Origin: Lonepinella koalarum
GTDB taxonomy: Bacteria > Pseudomonadota > Gammaproteobacteria > Enterobacterales > Pasteurellaceae
Direction: 5' to 3'
Length of the DNA: 46,221 nt
NCBI GenBank assembly: GCA_030525745.1
Contig: JAUNED010000002.1
Span: 1-46,221 of the forward strand
In this document: positions 1 to 9,028 of the stretch, one piece after another
Layout: every line of letters begins with the position of its first letter
How positions within the stretch are numbered: the stretch's first letter is position 1
Translations under genes and position numbers: made by a program
Notes under the pieces: generated by a model
What the model was told of the DNA's origin: nothing
Database searches by the model: none
What the model saw: the letters and a program-made list of their open reading frames with translations, nothing else

Positions 1-1
1 G

Positions 2-238
2 AACCGAGAAACGAGGGCAGGAATTGCCGGCGCTTCTGCCTTAGGTATGCTGCAGTCGGCAAATGGCCCCGGTAAGAGTTCTGTCTCTGCTGCGGTAGCA
101 AATTTCAAAGGGCAATCTGCTGTTGCGGTAGGTTACTCCCGTTCTTCGGATAATAATAAAATTCAACTGAAATTTGGTGCAAGTGTGAATACAAATAGTG
201 ATGTAAACTTAGGTGGTAGTATAGGTTACCACTGGTAA
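2..238 (+). CDS. YadA-type trimeric autotransporter adhesin, C-terminal anchor (5' truncated by window)
   Basis: The reading frame is open from base 2 to the TAA at 236-238, so only the last 78 codons are present. The sequence reads as alternating amphipathic beta strands rich in Gly, Ser and Val (AGIAGASALGMLQSANGPGK, then AVAVGYSRSSDNNKIQLKFG), ending in GGSIGYHW. This is the pattern of the YadA membrane-anchor domain: four strands per subunit, trimerising to a 12-stranded outer-membrane barrel, with a terminal aromatic residue for BAM recognition. The family mediates adhesion to host surfaces or autoaggregation; the passenger domain lies outside the window, so its target cannot be told. 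An internal ATG at 47 is not a real start, because the anchor begins before it. Confidence 0.85.
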   Translation, partial: NRETRAGIAGASALGMLQSANGPGKSSVSAAVANFKGQSAVAVGYSRSSDNNKIQLKFGASVNTNSDVNLGGSIGYHW

Positions 239-248
239 GCAAATAAAA

Positions 249-279
249 GAGGCTGAATGTTTTATCAGCCTCTTTTTTA
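249..279. terminator. Rho-independent terminator, probably bidirectional
   Basis: GAGGCTGA (249-256) pairs with TCAGCCTC (265-272) and is followed by a T run. The other strand also ends in a T-rich stretch. It lies 10 bases after the adhesin stop and downstream of the convergent DHODH gene, so it can serve both. Confidence 0.85.
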
Positions 280-329
280 TTTAACAAATTGAATAGTCCT
301 AATTGTGGAAGTAAATAGCAGATTCAACT

Positions 330-1334
330 TTATTTAGAAGTATCATTTTGGATAATTTCTTCAAAAACGCCAATACCTTTGACTCCGAGTGCTGTAGCCA
401 AGCCGACAAAATCTGCGCCGACAGACTTCATTCTGGCAAATCCACCGGCATCATTTACGCCACCCACACCAATAATTTGTAGATGTTTTAATGCCGGTTC
501 TTGATCGAGCATTTGACGAAGACTATAGACATTTCCTAACGAAAGAGCATGAATGGCTGTTCCGGCCATACCTCCGATACCTGTTCCTACCTCGGAATTC
601 AGCACGGATTTTTCTTGCTGAATGAGTAAGGATGATCCTAATGTATTGGTGGAGGTGATGAAGCTCAGAGGAAGTTTAGGGTAATTAGGGTTACGGGTAG
701 AATCTAATAAACCTTGGCGTAACTCATCATACTGATTTTGATAGGTAAAGGGTGGAATTTTAATGCCTATAGGTAATGCCTTTTCGCCCTGATTTAGTTT
801 TATTAACGTATGTTGTAGTGCATTAAGATAAGGTAATAATTCTTTTGCATCATAAGCCGGAGAGACTTTTCCGGGGATATTAGGGCAGGAGATATTAATT
901 TCCATAGCCAAAGGCATATTTACTTCTTCTTGTAATGCGGTAATTTGTTCATAACATAGTCCAACTTCTTCCGGAGATCCAAATACAGAAATAATGAAAG
1001 GCTTATCAGATTTTGTTGTTAATTCTGATGAAATGGTACGAATAAAATCTATTGTTATAGCTAAGTTATTTGGGCTTAAGCCAATAGTGTTGAGACTGGA
1101 TGTTTGTTGTGCATTGGCGTTTTGTGTATTGACACCGGCGATTTGTTGAGTGCCTGAGTCAAATAAGACATATTGATTGAAATTCCAGTTATGTGGATAA
1201 GGTTCTAGCATTGATGTACGGGTTGTTACAGCACCGGTATATTGACAATGATAGAGTTCTCTTAGATTTTCCAGTTCGGAACACCAAGGGCAAGGCGTAT
1301 TGAGAAGTGGTGGATTCATGGTTAATTTTTGCAT
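330..1334 (-). CDS. Dihydroorotate dehydrogenase-like flavoprotein, fungal-type class 1
   Basis: A 334-aa TIM-barrel flavoprotein of the class 1 dihydroorotate dehydrogenase family, cytosolic, which would oxidise dihydroorotate to orotate in pyrimidine synthesis. The active-site region NISCPNIPGK is visible with the class 1 catalytic Cys (class 2 PyrD uses Ser). The phosphate-binding end is also present (GVGGVNDAGGFARMKSVGADFVGLATAL). The N-terminus (NPPLLNTPCPWCSELENL, then YTGAVTTRTSML) resembles the subfamily I know from filamentous fungi rather than the respiratory PyrD usual in gammaproteobacteria. AAGGAA lies 6 bases before the chosen ATG; a second ATG is 5 codons in. It sits behind uraA on the same strand, which supports a pyrimidine role. 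The family is clear; the substrate is inferred. Confidence 0.75.
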   Translation of the reverse strand: MQKLTMNPPLLNTPCPWCSELENLRELYHCQYTGAVTTRTSMLEPYPHNWNFNQYVLFDSGTQQIAGVNTQNANAQQTSSLNTIGLSPNNLAITIDFIRTISSELTTKSDKPFIISVFGSPEEVGLCYEQITALQEEVNMPLAMEINISCPNIPGKVSPAYDAKELLPYLNALQHTLIKLNQGEKALPIGIKIPPFTYQNQYDELRQGLLDSTRNPNYPKLPLSFITSTNTLGSSLLIQQEKSVLNSEVGTGIGGMAGTAIHALSLGNVYSLRQMLDQEPALKHLQIIGVGGVNDAGGFARMKSVGADFVGLATALGVKGIGVFEEIIQNDTSK

Positions 1335-1365
1335 AATAAATTCCTTAATATTGCTTGATGTTTTA

Positions 1366-1391
1366 ATAAAAAGGACGCAATAGCGTCCGTT
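1366..1391 (-). terminator. Terminator between uraA and the DHODH gene
   Basis: On the minus strand GGACGC (1388-1383) and GCGTCC (1378-1373) form a 6-bp stem with a TATT loop, followed by a T-rich run. It lies just after uraA and before the DHODH start, so the second gene depends on read-through or its own promoter. Confidence 0.7.
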
Positions 1392-1395
1392 TTAA

Positions 1396-2628
1396 TTATG
1401 ATGAAACTGAGTTGTCTGTTTTTTCTCTTGGTAGAACGAGATTTAATACAATAGCAATAATTGCACAAAGGCTAATGCCTTTCAACGAAAATTCACCGAT
1501 ATTGATAAGCATGCCACCGATACCGAAAGTCATTACTACTGAGCCGATACAAAGATTGCGAGGATGGCTTAAATCTACATTGGCTTTGGTCAGAGTATTA
1601 ATTCCTACCATTGCAACAGCACCGAATAGGAGCATCATTATTCCCCCCATCACAACTGTTGGAATAGTGCTTAAAAATGCACCAATTTTTCCGCAAAAAG
1701 AGAACAGAATTGCCCAACAAGCTGCCCAAACCATAATTTTAGGATTAAAGTTTTTAGTTAGCATCACAGCACCGGTAACTTCAGAATAAGTAGTGTTAGG
1801 TGGACCACCAAGAGCAGCCGCAGCAGAAGTTGCAAGACCATCACCTAATAATGTGCGATGTAATCCCGGTTTTTTCATAAAATCTTTTCCCGCTACTTGG
1901 CTGATTGCCATTATATCGCCTAGGTGTTCCACGGCAGGAGCCAAGGCGATAGGTAAAATATAAAGAATAGCATCTAGTTGGAATTGTGGTGCGCTGACAT
2001 TAGGGATGCTGAACCAAGGTGCTTGAGTAATTTTGGTAAAATCCACTAATCCCATAAAGATAGAGAGAATATAACCCACAGTTAAGCCGGCTAAAATAGG
2101 GACTAATTTCAGTAAACCTTTAGCAAAGACAGCAACAATTAATGTCGTAAGTAATGTTACCATAGAGACTATAATAGCTGTGTTATATTCAATATTAGCT
2201 GATTTTCCTGTAGCCATATCTACTGCAACCGGTGCAAGGCCTAAACCGATAACCATAATGACAGGGCCGATTACAATAGGTGGGAAATATCGATGTAAGA
2301 TATTTACACCTTTCAATTTGACTAAGGTAGAGATAGCGAAATAAACAAAGCCGGAGCAGAGTAATGCTCCCATAGTGACAGGAATACCCCATTGTTGAAC
2401 ACCAAACTGGATGGGGGCAATAAAAGCGAAGCTGGAAGCAAGAAAAACGGGAACTTGGAATTTTGTAATAAATTGGAAAAGAAGGGTACCGACACCGGCA
2501 GTAAGAAGTGCAACGTTAGGATCTAATCCTGTTATCAACGGCACGAGAACTAAGGCTCCAAAGGCAACGAACAGCATTTGTAAGCCGATGAAGGCTTGTT
2601 TGGGGGTACTAATATTTTCTGTAGTCAT
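1396..2628 (-). CDS. uraA: Uracil permease (NCS2 family)
   Basis: A 410-aa inner-membrane proton symporter for uracil. The sequence is almost wholly hydrophobic and fits the 14-helix UraA fold. Hallmarks are APAVEHLGDI and PNTTYSEVTGAV, which carry the two Glu residues that bind uracil in E. coli UraA. LITGLDPNVALLTAGVGTLLFQ near the N-terminus is also typical. The length is close to the 429 aa of E. coli UraA. It precedes a dihydroorotate dehydrogenase-like gene on the same strand and has a PurR-like box between its likely -10 and upstream region, so expression probably responds to purine supply. A xanthine or other base permease is the main alternative; the close UraA match makes this less likely. 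Confidence 0.93.
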   Translation of the reverse strand: MTTENISTPKQAFIGLQMLFVAFGALVLVPLITGLDPNVALLTAGVGTLLFQFITKFQVPVFLASSFAFIAPIQFGVQQWGIPVTMGALLCSGFVYFAISTLVKLKGVNILHRYFPPIVIGPVIMVIGLGLAPVAVDMATGKSANIEYNTAIIVSMVTLLTTLIVAVFAKGLLKLVPILAGLTVGYILSIFMGLVDFTKITQAPWFSIPNVSAPQFQLDAILYILPIALAPAVEHLGDIMAISQVAGKDFMKKPGLHRTLLGDGLATSAAAALGGPPNTTYSEVTGAVMLTKNFNPKIMVWAACWAILFSFCGKIGAFLSTIPTVVMGGIMMLLFGAVAMVGINTLTKANVDLSHPRNLCIGSVVMTFGIGGMLINIGEFSLKGISLCAIIAIVLNLVLPREKTDNSVSS

Positions 2629-2680
2629 ATTTAACTCTCTTTAGTTTTTTAAGTCCGCTACTATAAGTAGTCGGGGTGGC

Positions 2681-2709
2681 ATTATACATAAAAAGCAAAC
2701 GTTTGCTAG
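2681..2709 (-). promoter_or_regulatory. uraA promoter -10 with PurR-like operator
   Basis: A perfect palindrome AGCAAACGTTTGCT occupies 2694-2707 and matches the PurR consensus centre (CAAACGTTTG). On the minus strand a perfect TATAAT lies at 2686-2681, so the box covers the -10/-35 spacer, a position suited to repression. The -35 is weak. In E. coli, PurR also controls pyrimidine salvage genes such as codBA. Confidence 0.75.
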
Positions 2710-2822
2710 TGGGGGAGGGAAATTTTATTATTTTAAAGAGGAAATTTGTTATGATGACTTATATAGCATAAGGATAAGGCAAGAAATAGACAGAAAATAA
2801 AGTAGATAATATTTTGTTTTTT

Positions 2823-2846
2823 AGCCGTCTAAACGTCTAAATGTTG
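2823..2846. promoter_or_regulatory. Tandem MetJ boxes upstream of metX
   Basis: Three consecutive 8-base units (AGCCGTCT, AAACGTCT, AAATGTTG) resemble the MetJ box AGACGTCT, and the arrangement matches known Met operators of tandem 8-mers. They end 2 bases before the TTGACA promoter element for metX, so methionine repression through MetJ is expected. Confidence 0.75.
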
Positions 2847-2847
2847 C

Positions 2848-2881
2848 TTGACAAGTTAAGGGAGTGAATGTAGTTTATAAC
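2848..2881 (+). promoter_or_regulatory. Putative metX promoter
   Basis: A perfect -35 TTGACA is at 2848-2853. The -10 is less certain (TAGTTT at 2871 with 17-base spacing, or TATAAC at 2876 with long spacing). It directly abuts the MetJ boxes. Confidence 0.5.
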
Positions 2882-2920
2882 ATAATTTCCTGAGTTTTTC
2901 GTTTTGAGTGTTTCATTAGT

Positions 2921-3994
2921 ATGACAGTAAAAACAATTCGTCTTTTTGAGCAACAGCCACTGAATTTGGTTTTCGGAGGGACACTTTCTCCTGTGGATGT
3001 GGCATATCAAACTTACGGAAGACTCAATGCGGAAAAATCTAACGCAGTGCTAATTTGCCATGCTTTGACCGGTGATGCAGAACCCTATTTTGATAATACG
3101 AAACAAGAAGGTTGGTGGCAGAATTTTATCGGTGAAGGTTTAGCGTTTGATACATCAAAATATTTCTTTATTTGTTCTAATGTGTTAGGTGGGTGTAAAG
3201 GTACTACCGGCCCTTCTTCTATTAACCCCAATACAGGTAAGCCCTATGGGAGCCAATTTCCGGCAATCACAGTGAAAGATATGGTTATTGTGCAAAAAAC
3301 CTTATTGGAAGCTTTGGAAATTACTCATCTATATGCTGTCATTGGAGGATCCTTTGGCGGAATGCAAGCGACACAATTGGCGATTGATTATCCTGATTTT
3401 GTTGATAATGTGGTGAATTTATGTTCTTCTCTCACCTTAGGAGCTGAAGCTATTGGATTTAATCATGTGATGCGTCAAGCGGTTATTAATGATCCTCATT
3501 TCAATAATGGAGATTATTATGAGGGGGAATCGCCTTCAAAAGGTCTGGCTATTGCCCGAATGTTAGGTATGCTGACTTATCGCACAGATGTTCAATTAGC
3601 GAAAGCCTTTGGTCGTGCAACAAAAGCAGAAACCCAATATTGGGGTGATTATTTTCAAGTGGAAAGTTACTTGAGCTACCAAGGTAAGAAATTTCTAGAT
3701 CGTTTTGATGCCAATAGCTATCTGCATTTGTTACGAGCCTTGGATTTGTATGATCCTGCGATGGGTTATGAAAATATTAAAACGGCGCTATCTCGAATTA
3801 AAGCACGTTATACCTTGGTTTCTGTCAGTAATGATCAATTGTTTAAGTTGGTTGATTTACATAAAAGTAAAAGTTTATTGGAACAAGCCGGCGTGAACTT
3901 ACAGTATTATGAATTTTCGTCTGATTATGGACATGATGCATTTTTAGTTGATTATGATCAATTTGAAAGTAAAATTTTAGCCGGATTGAACTGA
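2921..3994 (+). CDS. metX: Homoserine O-acetyltransferase
   Basis: A 357-aa cytosolic alpha/beta hydrolase that acetylates homoserine with acetyl-CoA, the first committed step of methionine synthesis. The nucleophile motif GGSFGGMQ places Ser at residue 144. The acid Asp is at about residue 305 (VSNDQLF) and His at 338 (DYGHDAF). [14 protein letters not shown] is a MetX signature. E. coli uses MetA (succinylation) instead; MetX is usual in Haemophilus. The start ATG follows a MetJ-type operator and a TTGACA promoter, so the gene is probably repressed by methionine. It stands alone and is followed by a hairpin shared with cydC. A serine O-acetyltransferase activity is possible within the family, but less likely given the Met boxes. 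Confidence 0.95.
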   Translation: MTVKTIRLFEQQPLNLVFGGTLSPVDVAYQTYGRLNAEKSNAVLICHALTGDAEPYFDNTKQEGWWQNFIGEGLAFDTSKYFFICSNVLGGCKGTTGPSSINPNTGKPYGSQFPAITVKDMVIVQKTLLEALEITHLYAVIGGSFGGMQATQLAIDYPDFVDNVVNLCSSLTLGAEAIGFNHVMRQAVINDPHFNNGDYYEGESPSKGLAIARMLGMLTYRTDVQLAKAFGRATKAETQYWGDYFQVESYLSYQGKKFLDRFDANSYLHLLRALDLYDPAMGYENIKTALSRIKARYTLVSVSNDQLFKLVDLHKSKSLLEQAGVNLQYYEFSSDYGHDAFLVDYDQFESKILAGLN

Positions 3995-4034
3995 TAAAAA
4001 AATCACCCTATACGAGTTGTACCGGGTGATTTGT
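3995..4034. terminator. Convergent terminator between metX and cydC
   Basis: AATCACCC (4001-4008) pairs with GGGTGATT (4024-4031) across a 15-base loop. The seven A bases before it become a strong T tract on the minus strand, so it suits the end of cydC best and can also stop metX transcription. Confidence 0.75.
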
Positions 4035-4076
4035 TCGAGGAGAGCATAAAAGAGTAAAAATGCGGTTTGTTTTAGA

Positions 4077-5813
4077 TTAAATTCGATTTAATAACCTATA
4101 GAAAAAACCATGTCTATTAGCAAGAGTTGCAAAATCCCCTTGCTCTACCAGTTCGGCATTATCAACTATAACAATTTGGTCAAATTGCTCAATATTGGTT
4201 AAGCGGTGAGTGACCATAATGAGAGTTTTATTTTGACAATGCTTAAAAATTAACTCTAAAATATTGCGTTCTGTATCGCGATCCAAGCCTTCGGTTGGTT
4301 CGTCTAATAATAAAATAGGTGCGTCATTTAATAATAATCTAGCCAATCCCAAACGGCGTTGTTCACCACCCGAAAGAGGTCTACCACCATCGCCCAGCCA
4401 TTGTTCCAAGCCGTTTTCTAACAAGGTTGATAATCCTACTTGGCATAACACGGTTTTCATTTTTTCATCACTAATAAGATTGTGATTTGCCAGTTGCAAA
4501 TTATTGCGTAGTGTGTCGCTGAAAACATGGACACGTTGAGTTAAAAAGCAAATATGTTGGCGTAAGACACTTTCGCTATAATTTTCGATGGGCTGTTTTG
4601 CTAATAAAATATTGCCTTGGCTTGGATTGTAGTTTCTTACTAAAAGCTGTAATAAAGTGGATTTTCCACTACCGGTTTTGCCTAAAACGGCTATTTTTTC
4701 ACCCTTATTAATCTGTAAACTTAACTCTTTTAATGCTATATCTTGTCGGTTAGGATAATGAAAACTGACTTTTTGCACATCAATCAAAGTATCCGTATTT
4801 TCTACCGCACTTTTAGTCTCGACGTTCATATTTCCTTTAAATACTACTGAAGGCTGTTGTTCGATAATATCAGTGACATTTTCTGCAGAGGCAATGACTT
4901 GACCAATATGCAAAAAAGCTGATCCTATTGGCATTAAAATTTCAAAAGAAGCAAGAGCAGACATAGTGAAAAGGGCAATAAAGGCGAAACGATAACTATC
5001 TGAACCAAAATCGATTTGAGCTACTAACCATAGAGTCAGCACAACCAATAAACCGTTTGCCAGCATAATCAATGTGCTAGATAATCCACTCAATCGACTT
5101 TCTTTGGCTTGATAAGATTGCCATTTTTGTTCTGTTTGATTAAGTTTTGTTTTTAAGTGATTTTCGGCATTGAATAATAAGAGTTCTGCTTGTGCTTGAA
5201 TAAATTCAACAAACTCGGTGCGATATTGTGTTCTTGATGCGGTGAGTTTATGTCCGAATTTTCGTCCTAATCGGTAGAAAATCGTCGGAATGGACAACAA
5301 TAAGGTGAGTAAAATGCTGCCTATTAATAGTGCTAACGGCAGATGAAATAAACCTAAGCTGAGAACCATCAAGCTGATGACGACAATCGCACTGATAAAA
5401 GGAGCTATGAGTCGTAAATATAAACTGTCTAAGGTATCTACATCAGCGACCAAACGATTGAGTAAATCACTATTACGATACCGGCTTAAAACTGCCGGAC
5501 TCAGAGGAATAATTTTACTAAAGACAGCAACTCGTAATTTGGCTAATACATTGAATGTGGCATCATGAGTGACAATTTTTTCTACATAACGGGCGACGGT
5601 TCTGCCAATAGCCAAACCACGAACACTGGCTGAAGGGTAGAAAAAATTAAATAATGTACCGGCACCAGCGATGGCTGTTGCTGCCAAAAACCAGCCCGAG
5701 AGCGTTAATAATCCGATACTGGCAGCAAGTCCGCAAATCATTAACACAATGCCTAAAAATAAGGCTTTTCTAGAATGAGTGAAATATTGTAAAAAAGGGA
5801 GTAATGCCCTCAT
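4077..5813 (-). CDS. cydC: Thiol/heme ABC exporter subunit CydC
   Basis: A 578-aa half-transporter, with six N-terminal membrane helices (about 1-300) followed by an ATPase domain. CydC pairs with CydD in the inner membrane to export glutathione and cysteine to the periplasm, and is needed for assembly of cytochrome bd and c-type cytochromes. Walker A GKTGSGKST starts at residue 378, the ABC signature LSGGEQRR is near 480, and Walker B PILLLDEPTEGLD follows. The gene lies 46 bases after cydD on the same strand, the usual cydDC order; an uptake sequence lies in the gap. The downstream hairpin at 3995-4034 ends the unit. Confidence 0.95.
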   Translation of the reverse strand: MRALLPFLQYFTHSRKALFLGIVLMICGLAASIGLLTLSGWFLAATAIAGAGTLFNFFYPSASVRGLAIGRTVARYVEKIVTHDATFNVLAKLRVAVFSKIIPLSPAVLSRYRNSDLLNRLVADVDTLDSLYLRLIAPFISAIVVISLMVLSLGLFHLPLALLIGSILLTLLLSIPTIFYRLGRKFGHKLTASRTQYRTEFVEFIQAQAELLLFNAENHLKTKLNQTEQKWQSYQAKESRLSGLSSTLIMLANGLLVVLTLWLVAQIDFGSDSYRFAFIALFTMSALASFEILMPIGSAFLHIGQVIASAENVTDIIEQQPSVVFKGNMNVETKSAVENTDTLIDVQKVSFHYPNRQDIALKELSLQINKGEKIAVLGKTGSGKSTLLQLLVRNYNPSQGNILLAKQPIENYSESVLRQHICFLTQRVHVFSDTLRNNLQLANHNLISDEKMKTVLCQVGLSTLLENGLEQWLGDGGRPLSGGEQRRLGLARLLLNDAPILLLDEPTEGLDRDTERNILELIFKHCQNKTLIMVTHRLTNIEQFDQIVIVDNAELVEQGDFATLANRHGFFYRLLNRI

Positions 5814-5859
5814 AGTCTAAAATCCTTTCTTTTTTGACCGCACTTTGGGAGATTTTTTA

Positions 5860-7650
5860 TTAATAAATATCTCGGTTTCGTTGTGCCAATAATTCGGCAA
5901 AATAACCTTGATGATACAATGTTTCAAAATGTCCTTGCTGAACAATTTCGCCTTGTTTCATTACTAGAATATGATCACATTGTTGTAAATCTTCAATACG
6001 ATGAGTAATCATCAATGTCGTTTGGTGTCGGCTGATTTGGTTTAAGGCATCTAATACTTGGTTCTCCGACTTGGCATCAAGGCTGGCGGTCGGTTCATCA
6101 AGCAATAATAAATGACTTTTGCGTAACAATGCGCGTGCAATAGCAAGACGTTGTGCTTGGCCTACAGAAATACCTAGGTTACCGTCTTTAATTTCCGTAT
6201 TTAAGCCGATTTTATCGGTAAATTCTTTTGCATTGGCTTGGATTAAGGCTTGTTCAATTTGCCGCTCGTCCGCTTGGATATTGCCTAATAAGAGATTTTC
6301 TTTAATACTGCCTTGTAATAACAGTGGATTTTGTCCCACCCAAGCAATCTGTTTTCGCCATTCATTTAGGTCGGTTTGATTGAGTTCAATGCCATTAATT
6401 TTAAGGCTACCTTGATAGGGTAAAAAGCCTAGAAGCACATTCATTAAAGAGGTTTTCCCAGCACCGCTTTGCCCGACGATAGCAATATGGCTTTGAGCCG
6501 AAATATGGAAATTTAAGGGTTTTGTTAATGGCACACCGGTTGGTGATAATACAATTAAATTTTCAGCTTGAATTTCCACCGCACTTTGTTTTGGAATTGA
6601 AGAGTGTTGAATATTATGTTGTTCAATTTGATAATTGCCCTCTAAAAACGCCACGATGGCATCTGCCGCCCCAATACCGGCGGCGCGATCATGATAATAA
6701 GTGCCGAGATCCCGTAAGGGTTGGTAAAATTCCGGTGCAAGAATTAAGCAAAAAAAGCCGGTGAAGAGACTAATTGAAGTGGGGAAAGCTTGAAATTCAA
6801 TTTGTCCTAAATAACTAAAACCAAAGTATACCGCCATAATTGCAATGGAAATAGAGGTGAAAAATTCTAACACGGCAGAGGATAAAAAGGCCATTTTCAA
6901 CACATCCATTGTTGTGTGTCGGAAGTCTTGAGTAGCATTTTCAATATGTTCTGTTTGTTCATGGGTTTTGTTAAATAAACGTAAAGTTTCCAAGCCTTGC
7001 AAGCGATCAAGAAATTGAGCACTTAATTTAGCCAAAGTATCCATATGCAATTGGCTTTTATCTGCCGCAGCAATACCGACTAAAATCATAAAAATCGGCA
7101 CTAAAGGTGCTGTGACAGCCATAATCGCTGCAGCAACCCAGTTGAGCGGAAGTACGGCGATTAAAATAATGATCGGCACAATGGCAGACAACATTTGTTG
7201 CGGCAAATAACGGGCGTAGAAATTATGTAGATTTTCTACTTGTTCCAACATCAAGCTTGCCCAACTGCCTGCCGGTTTACTTTGAATAGTTGCCGGTCCC
7301 ACTTGATGAATTTTGTCTAAAATTTGTTGGCGGATAAATTGACGTAAATTTTGACCGCACTTAAAGCCGATTTTTTCACGGGCATATAAAATTGCCGCAC
7401 GCAGAGAAAAACAGGCAATTAATCCCAAAAAGTGCGGTAATAATTCAGTGCGATTTGTCTGTTCAATAATCAAATTGTGCAACAAGGTTGCCAGTAACCA
7501 AGTCTGAATAATGAGAATGAAAGAGGAAATGGTGGCTAAGCAGATATTCAATACCAGCCATTTTTTCACCGGTTTTTGTTGTTCTTTTAGCCATTTAAAA
7601 AGGTATTTCTGACGCTGTTTTTCCATATTTTGCTTATTGTTATCAGGCAC
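5860..7650 (-). CDS. cydD: Thiol/heme ABC exporter subunit CydD
   Basis: A 596-aa ABC half-transporter, partner of CydC in the inner-membrane cysteine/glutathione exporter. Transmembrane helices fill the first 330 residues. Walker A GQSGAGKT is at 393-400. The signature motif reads ISVGQ at about 494-498 instead of LSGGQ, as in E. coli CydD, so this is a subunit trait and not damage. Walker B LLLLDEPTASLD follows near 514. The start region MPDNNKQNMEKQRQKYLFKWLKEQQK is basic and cytosolic. Four uptake-sequence cores lie in or next to the gene. A TrxB gene upstream fits a thiol-redox neighbourhood. An ATG 8 codons in is an alternative start. Confidence 0.95.
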   Translation of the reverse strand: MPDNNKQNMEKQRQKYLFKWLKEQQKPVKKWLVLNICLATISSFILIIQTWLLATLLHNLIIEQTNRTELLPHFLGLIACFSLRAAILYAREKIGFKCGQNLRQFIRQQILDKIHQVGPATIQSKPAGSWASLMLEQVENLHNFYARYLPQQMLSAIVPIIILIAVLPLNWVAAAIMAVTAPLVPIFMILVGIAAADKSQLHMDTLAKLSAQFLDRLQGLETLRLFNKTHEQTEHIENATQDFRHTTMDVLKMAFLSSAVLEFFTSISIAIMAVYFGFSYLGQIEFQAFPTSISLFTGFFCLILAPEFYQPLRDLGTYYHDRAAGIGAADAIVAFLEGNYQIEQHNIQHSSIPKQSAVEIQAENLIVLSPTGVPLTKPLNFHISAQSHIAIVGQSGAGKTSLMNVLLGFLPYQGSLKINGIELNQTDLNEWRKQIAWVGQNPLLLQGSIKENLLLGNIQADERQIEQALIQANAKEFTDKIGLNTEIKDGNLGISVGQAQRLAIARALLRKSHLLLLDEPTASLDAKSENQVLDALNQISRHQTTLMITHRIEDLQQCDHILVMKQGEIVQQGHFETLYHQGYFAELLAQRNRDIY

Positions 7651-7710
7651 TCAAAAGTGCGGTTAATTTTTTCCGAGTTTTGAAAGCGGAATTATACCGA
7701 AAATTACGTT

Positions 7711-7845
7711 TTAAGGCAGTAATTTCTCAAGCTGATAATGCCCGAACCAAGCTAATAAAAAGACAACTAATAGAAAAATCAGCGTAGAAAGTTTGCAAAA
7801 ACGGCGAAGAGCCTTGCTAAATAAATGTTCTTTTGTTTTAGTCAT
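7711..7845 (-). CDS. Possible 44-aa single-pass membrane protein
   Basis: An ATG-to-TAA reading frame of 44 codons lies between trxB and cydD: MTKTKEHLFSKALRRFCKLS, then a hydrophobic stretch of about 16 residues (TLIFLLVVFLLAWFGH), then YQLEKLLP. The layout of basic N-terminus, one membrane helix and short tail looks like a real small membrane protein. It starts 10 bases after the trxB terminator and ends 60 bases before cydD, so it would be the first gene of the cydDC transcript. No convincing Shine-Dalgarno precedes the ATG, which lowers confidence. By position it could belong to thiol export or cytochrome bd assembly, but I assign no function. Confidence 0.45.
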   Translation of the reverse strand: MTKTKEHLFSKALRRFCKLSTLIFLLVVFLLAWFGHYQLEKLLP

Positions 7846-7851
7846 TTTTAT

Positions 7852-7886
7852 TGAAATAAAAAAGCGTTGAGAAATGTCCCAACGCG
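7852..7886 (-). terminator. Rho-independent terminator of trxB
   Basis: On the minus strand GCGTTGGGA and TCTCAACGC pair (7885-7877 with 7872-7864, one mismatch) around a CATT loop, followed by TTTTTTATTT. It lies 10 bases after the trxB stop. Confidence 0.85.
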
Positions 7887-7895
7887 GTGAATGAA

Positions 7896-8867
<972 letters not shown>

Positions 8868-8870
8868 TTA

Positions 8871-8954
8871 CCTAACACGAGCCGTGCTAGGTTCATAAGC
8901 CAAGCCTTTTTGGTGATGGCTTTAATGGCAAGATTGAGCCACAGAGTGGCTTGG
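8871..8954 (-). promoter_or_regulatory. Structured trxB leader with alternative stems
   Basis: Read on the minus strand, GGCTTGG/CCAAGCC (8906-8900 with 8954-8948) can form a 7-bp long-range helix. The local 6-bp hairpin AGCCAC-TCT-GTGGCT (8951-8937) uses part of the same bases (8951-8948), so the two exclude each other. A 9-bp stem with a 3-base loop (8891-8871, one G-U pair) stands 12 bases before the trxB ribosome site. A riboregulator is inferred, not known. Confidence 0.4.
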
Positions 8955-8999
8955 TTAATTGACCTCGATACGGATCGTATAGGGTTGAAAGTGTGGTGC

Positions 9000-9028
9000 A
9001 TTATAAGCAAATTTTGTTTAATACAATA
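9000..9028 (-). promoter_or_regulatory. Putative trxB promoter
   Basis: A perfect TATAAT (minus strand, 9005-9000) lies just past the cnoX stop. The -35 is poor (TATTGT at 9028-9023 with 17-base spacing). It would give a leader of about 145 bases. Confidence 0.45.
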
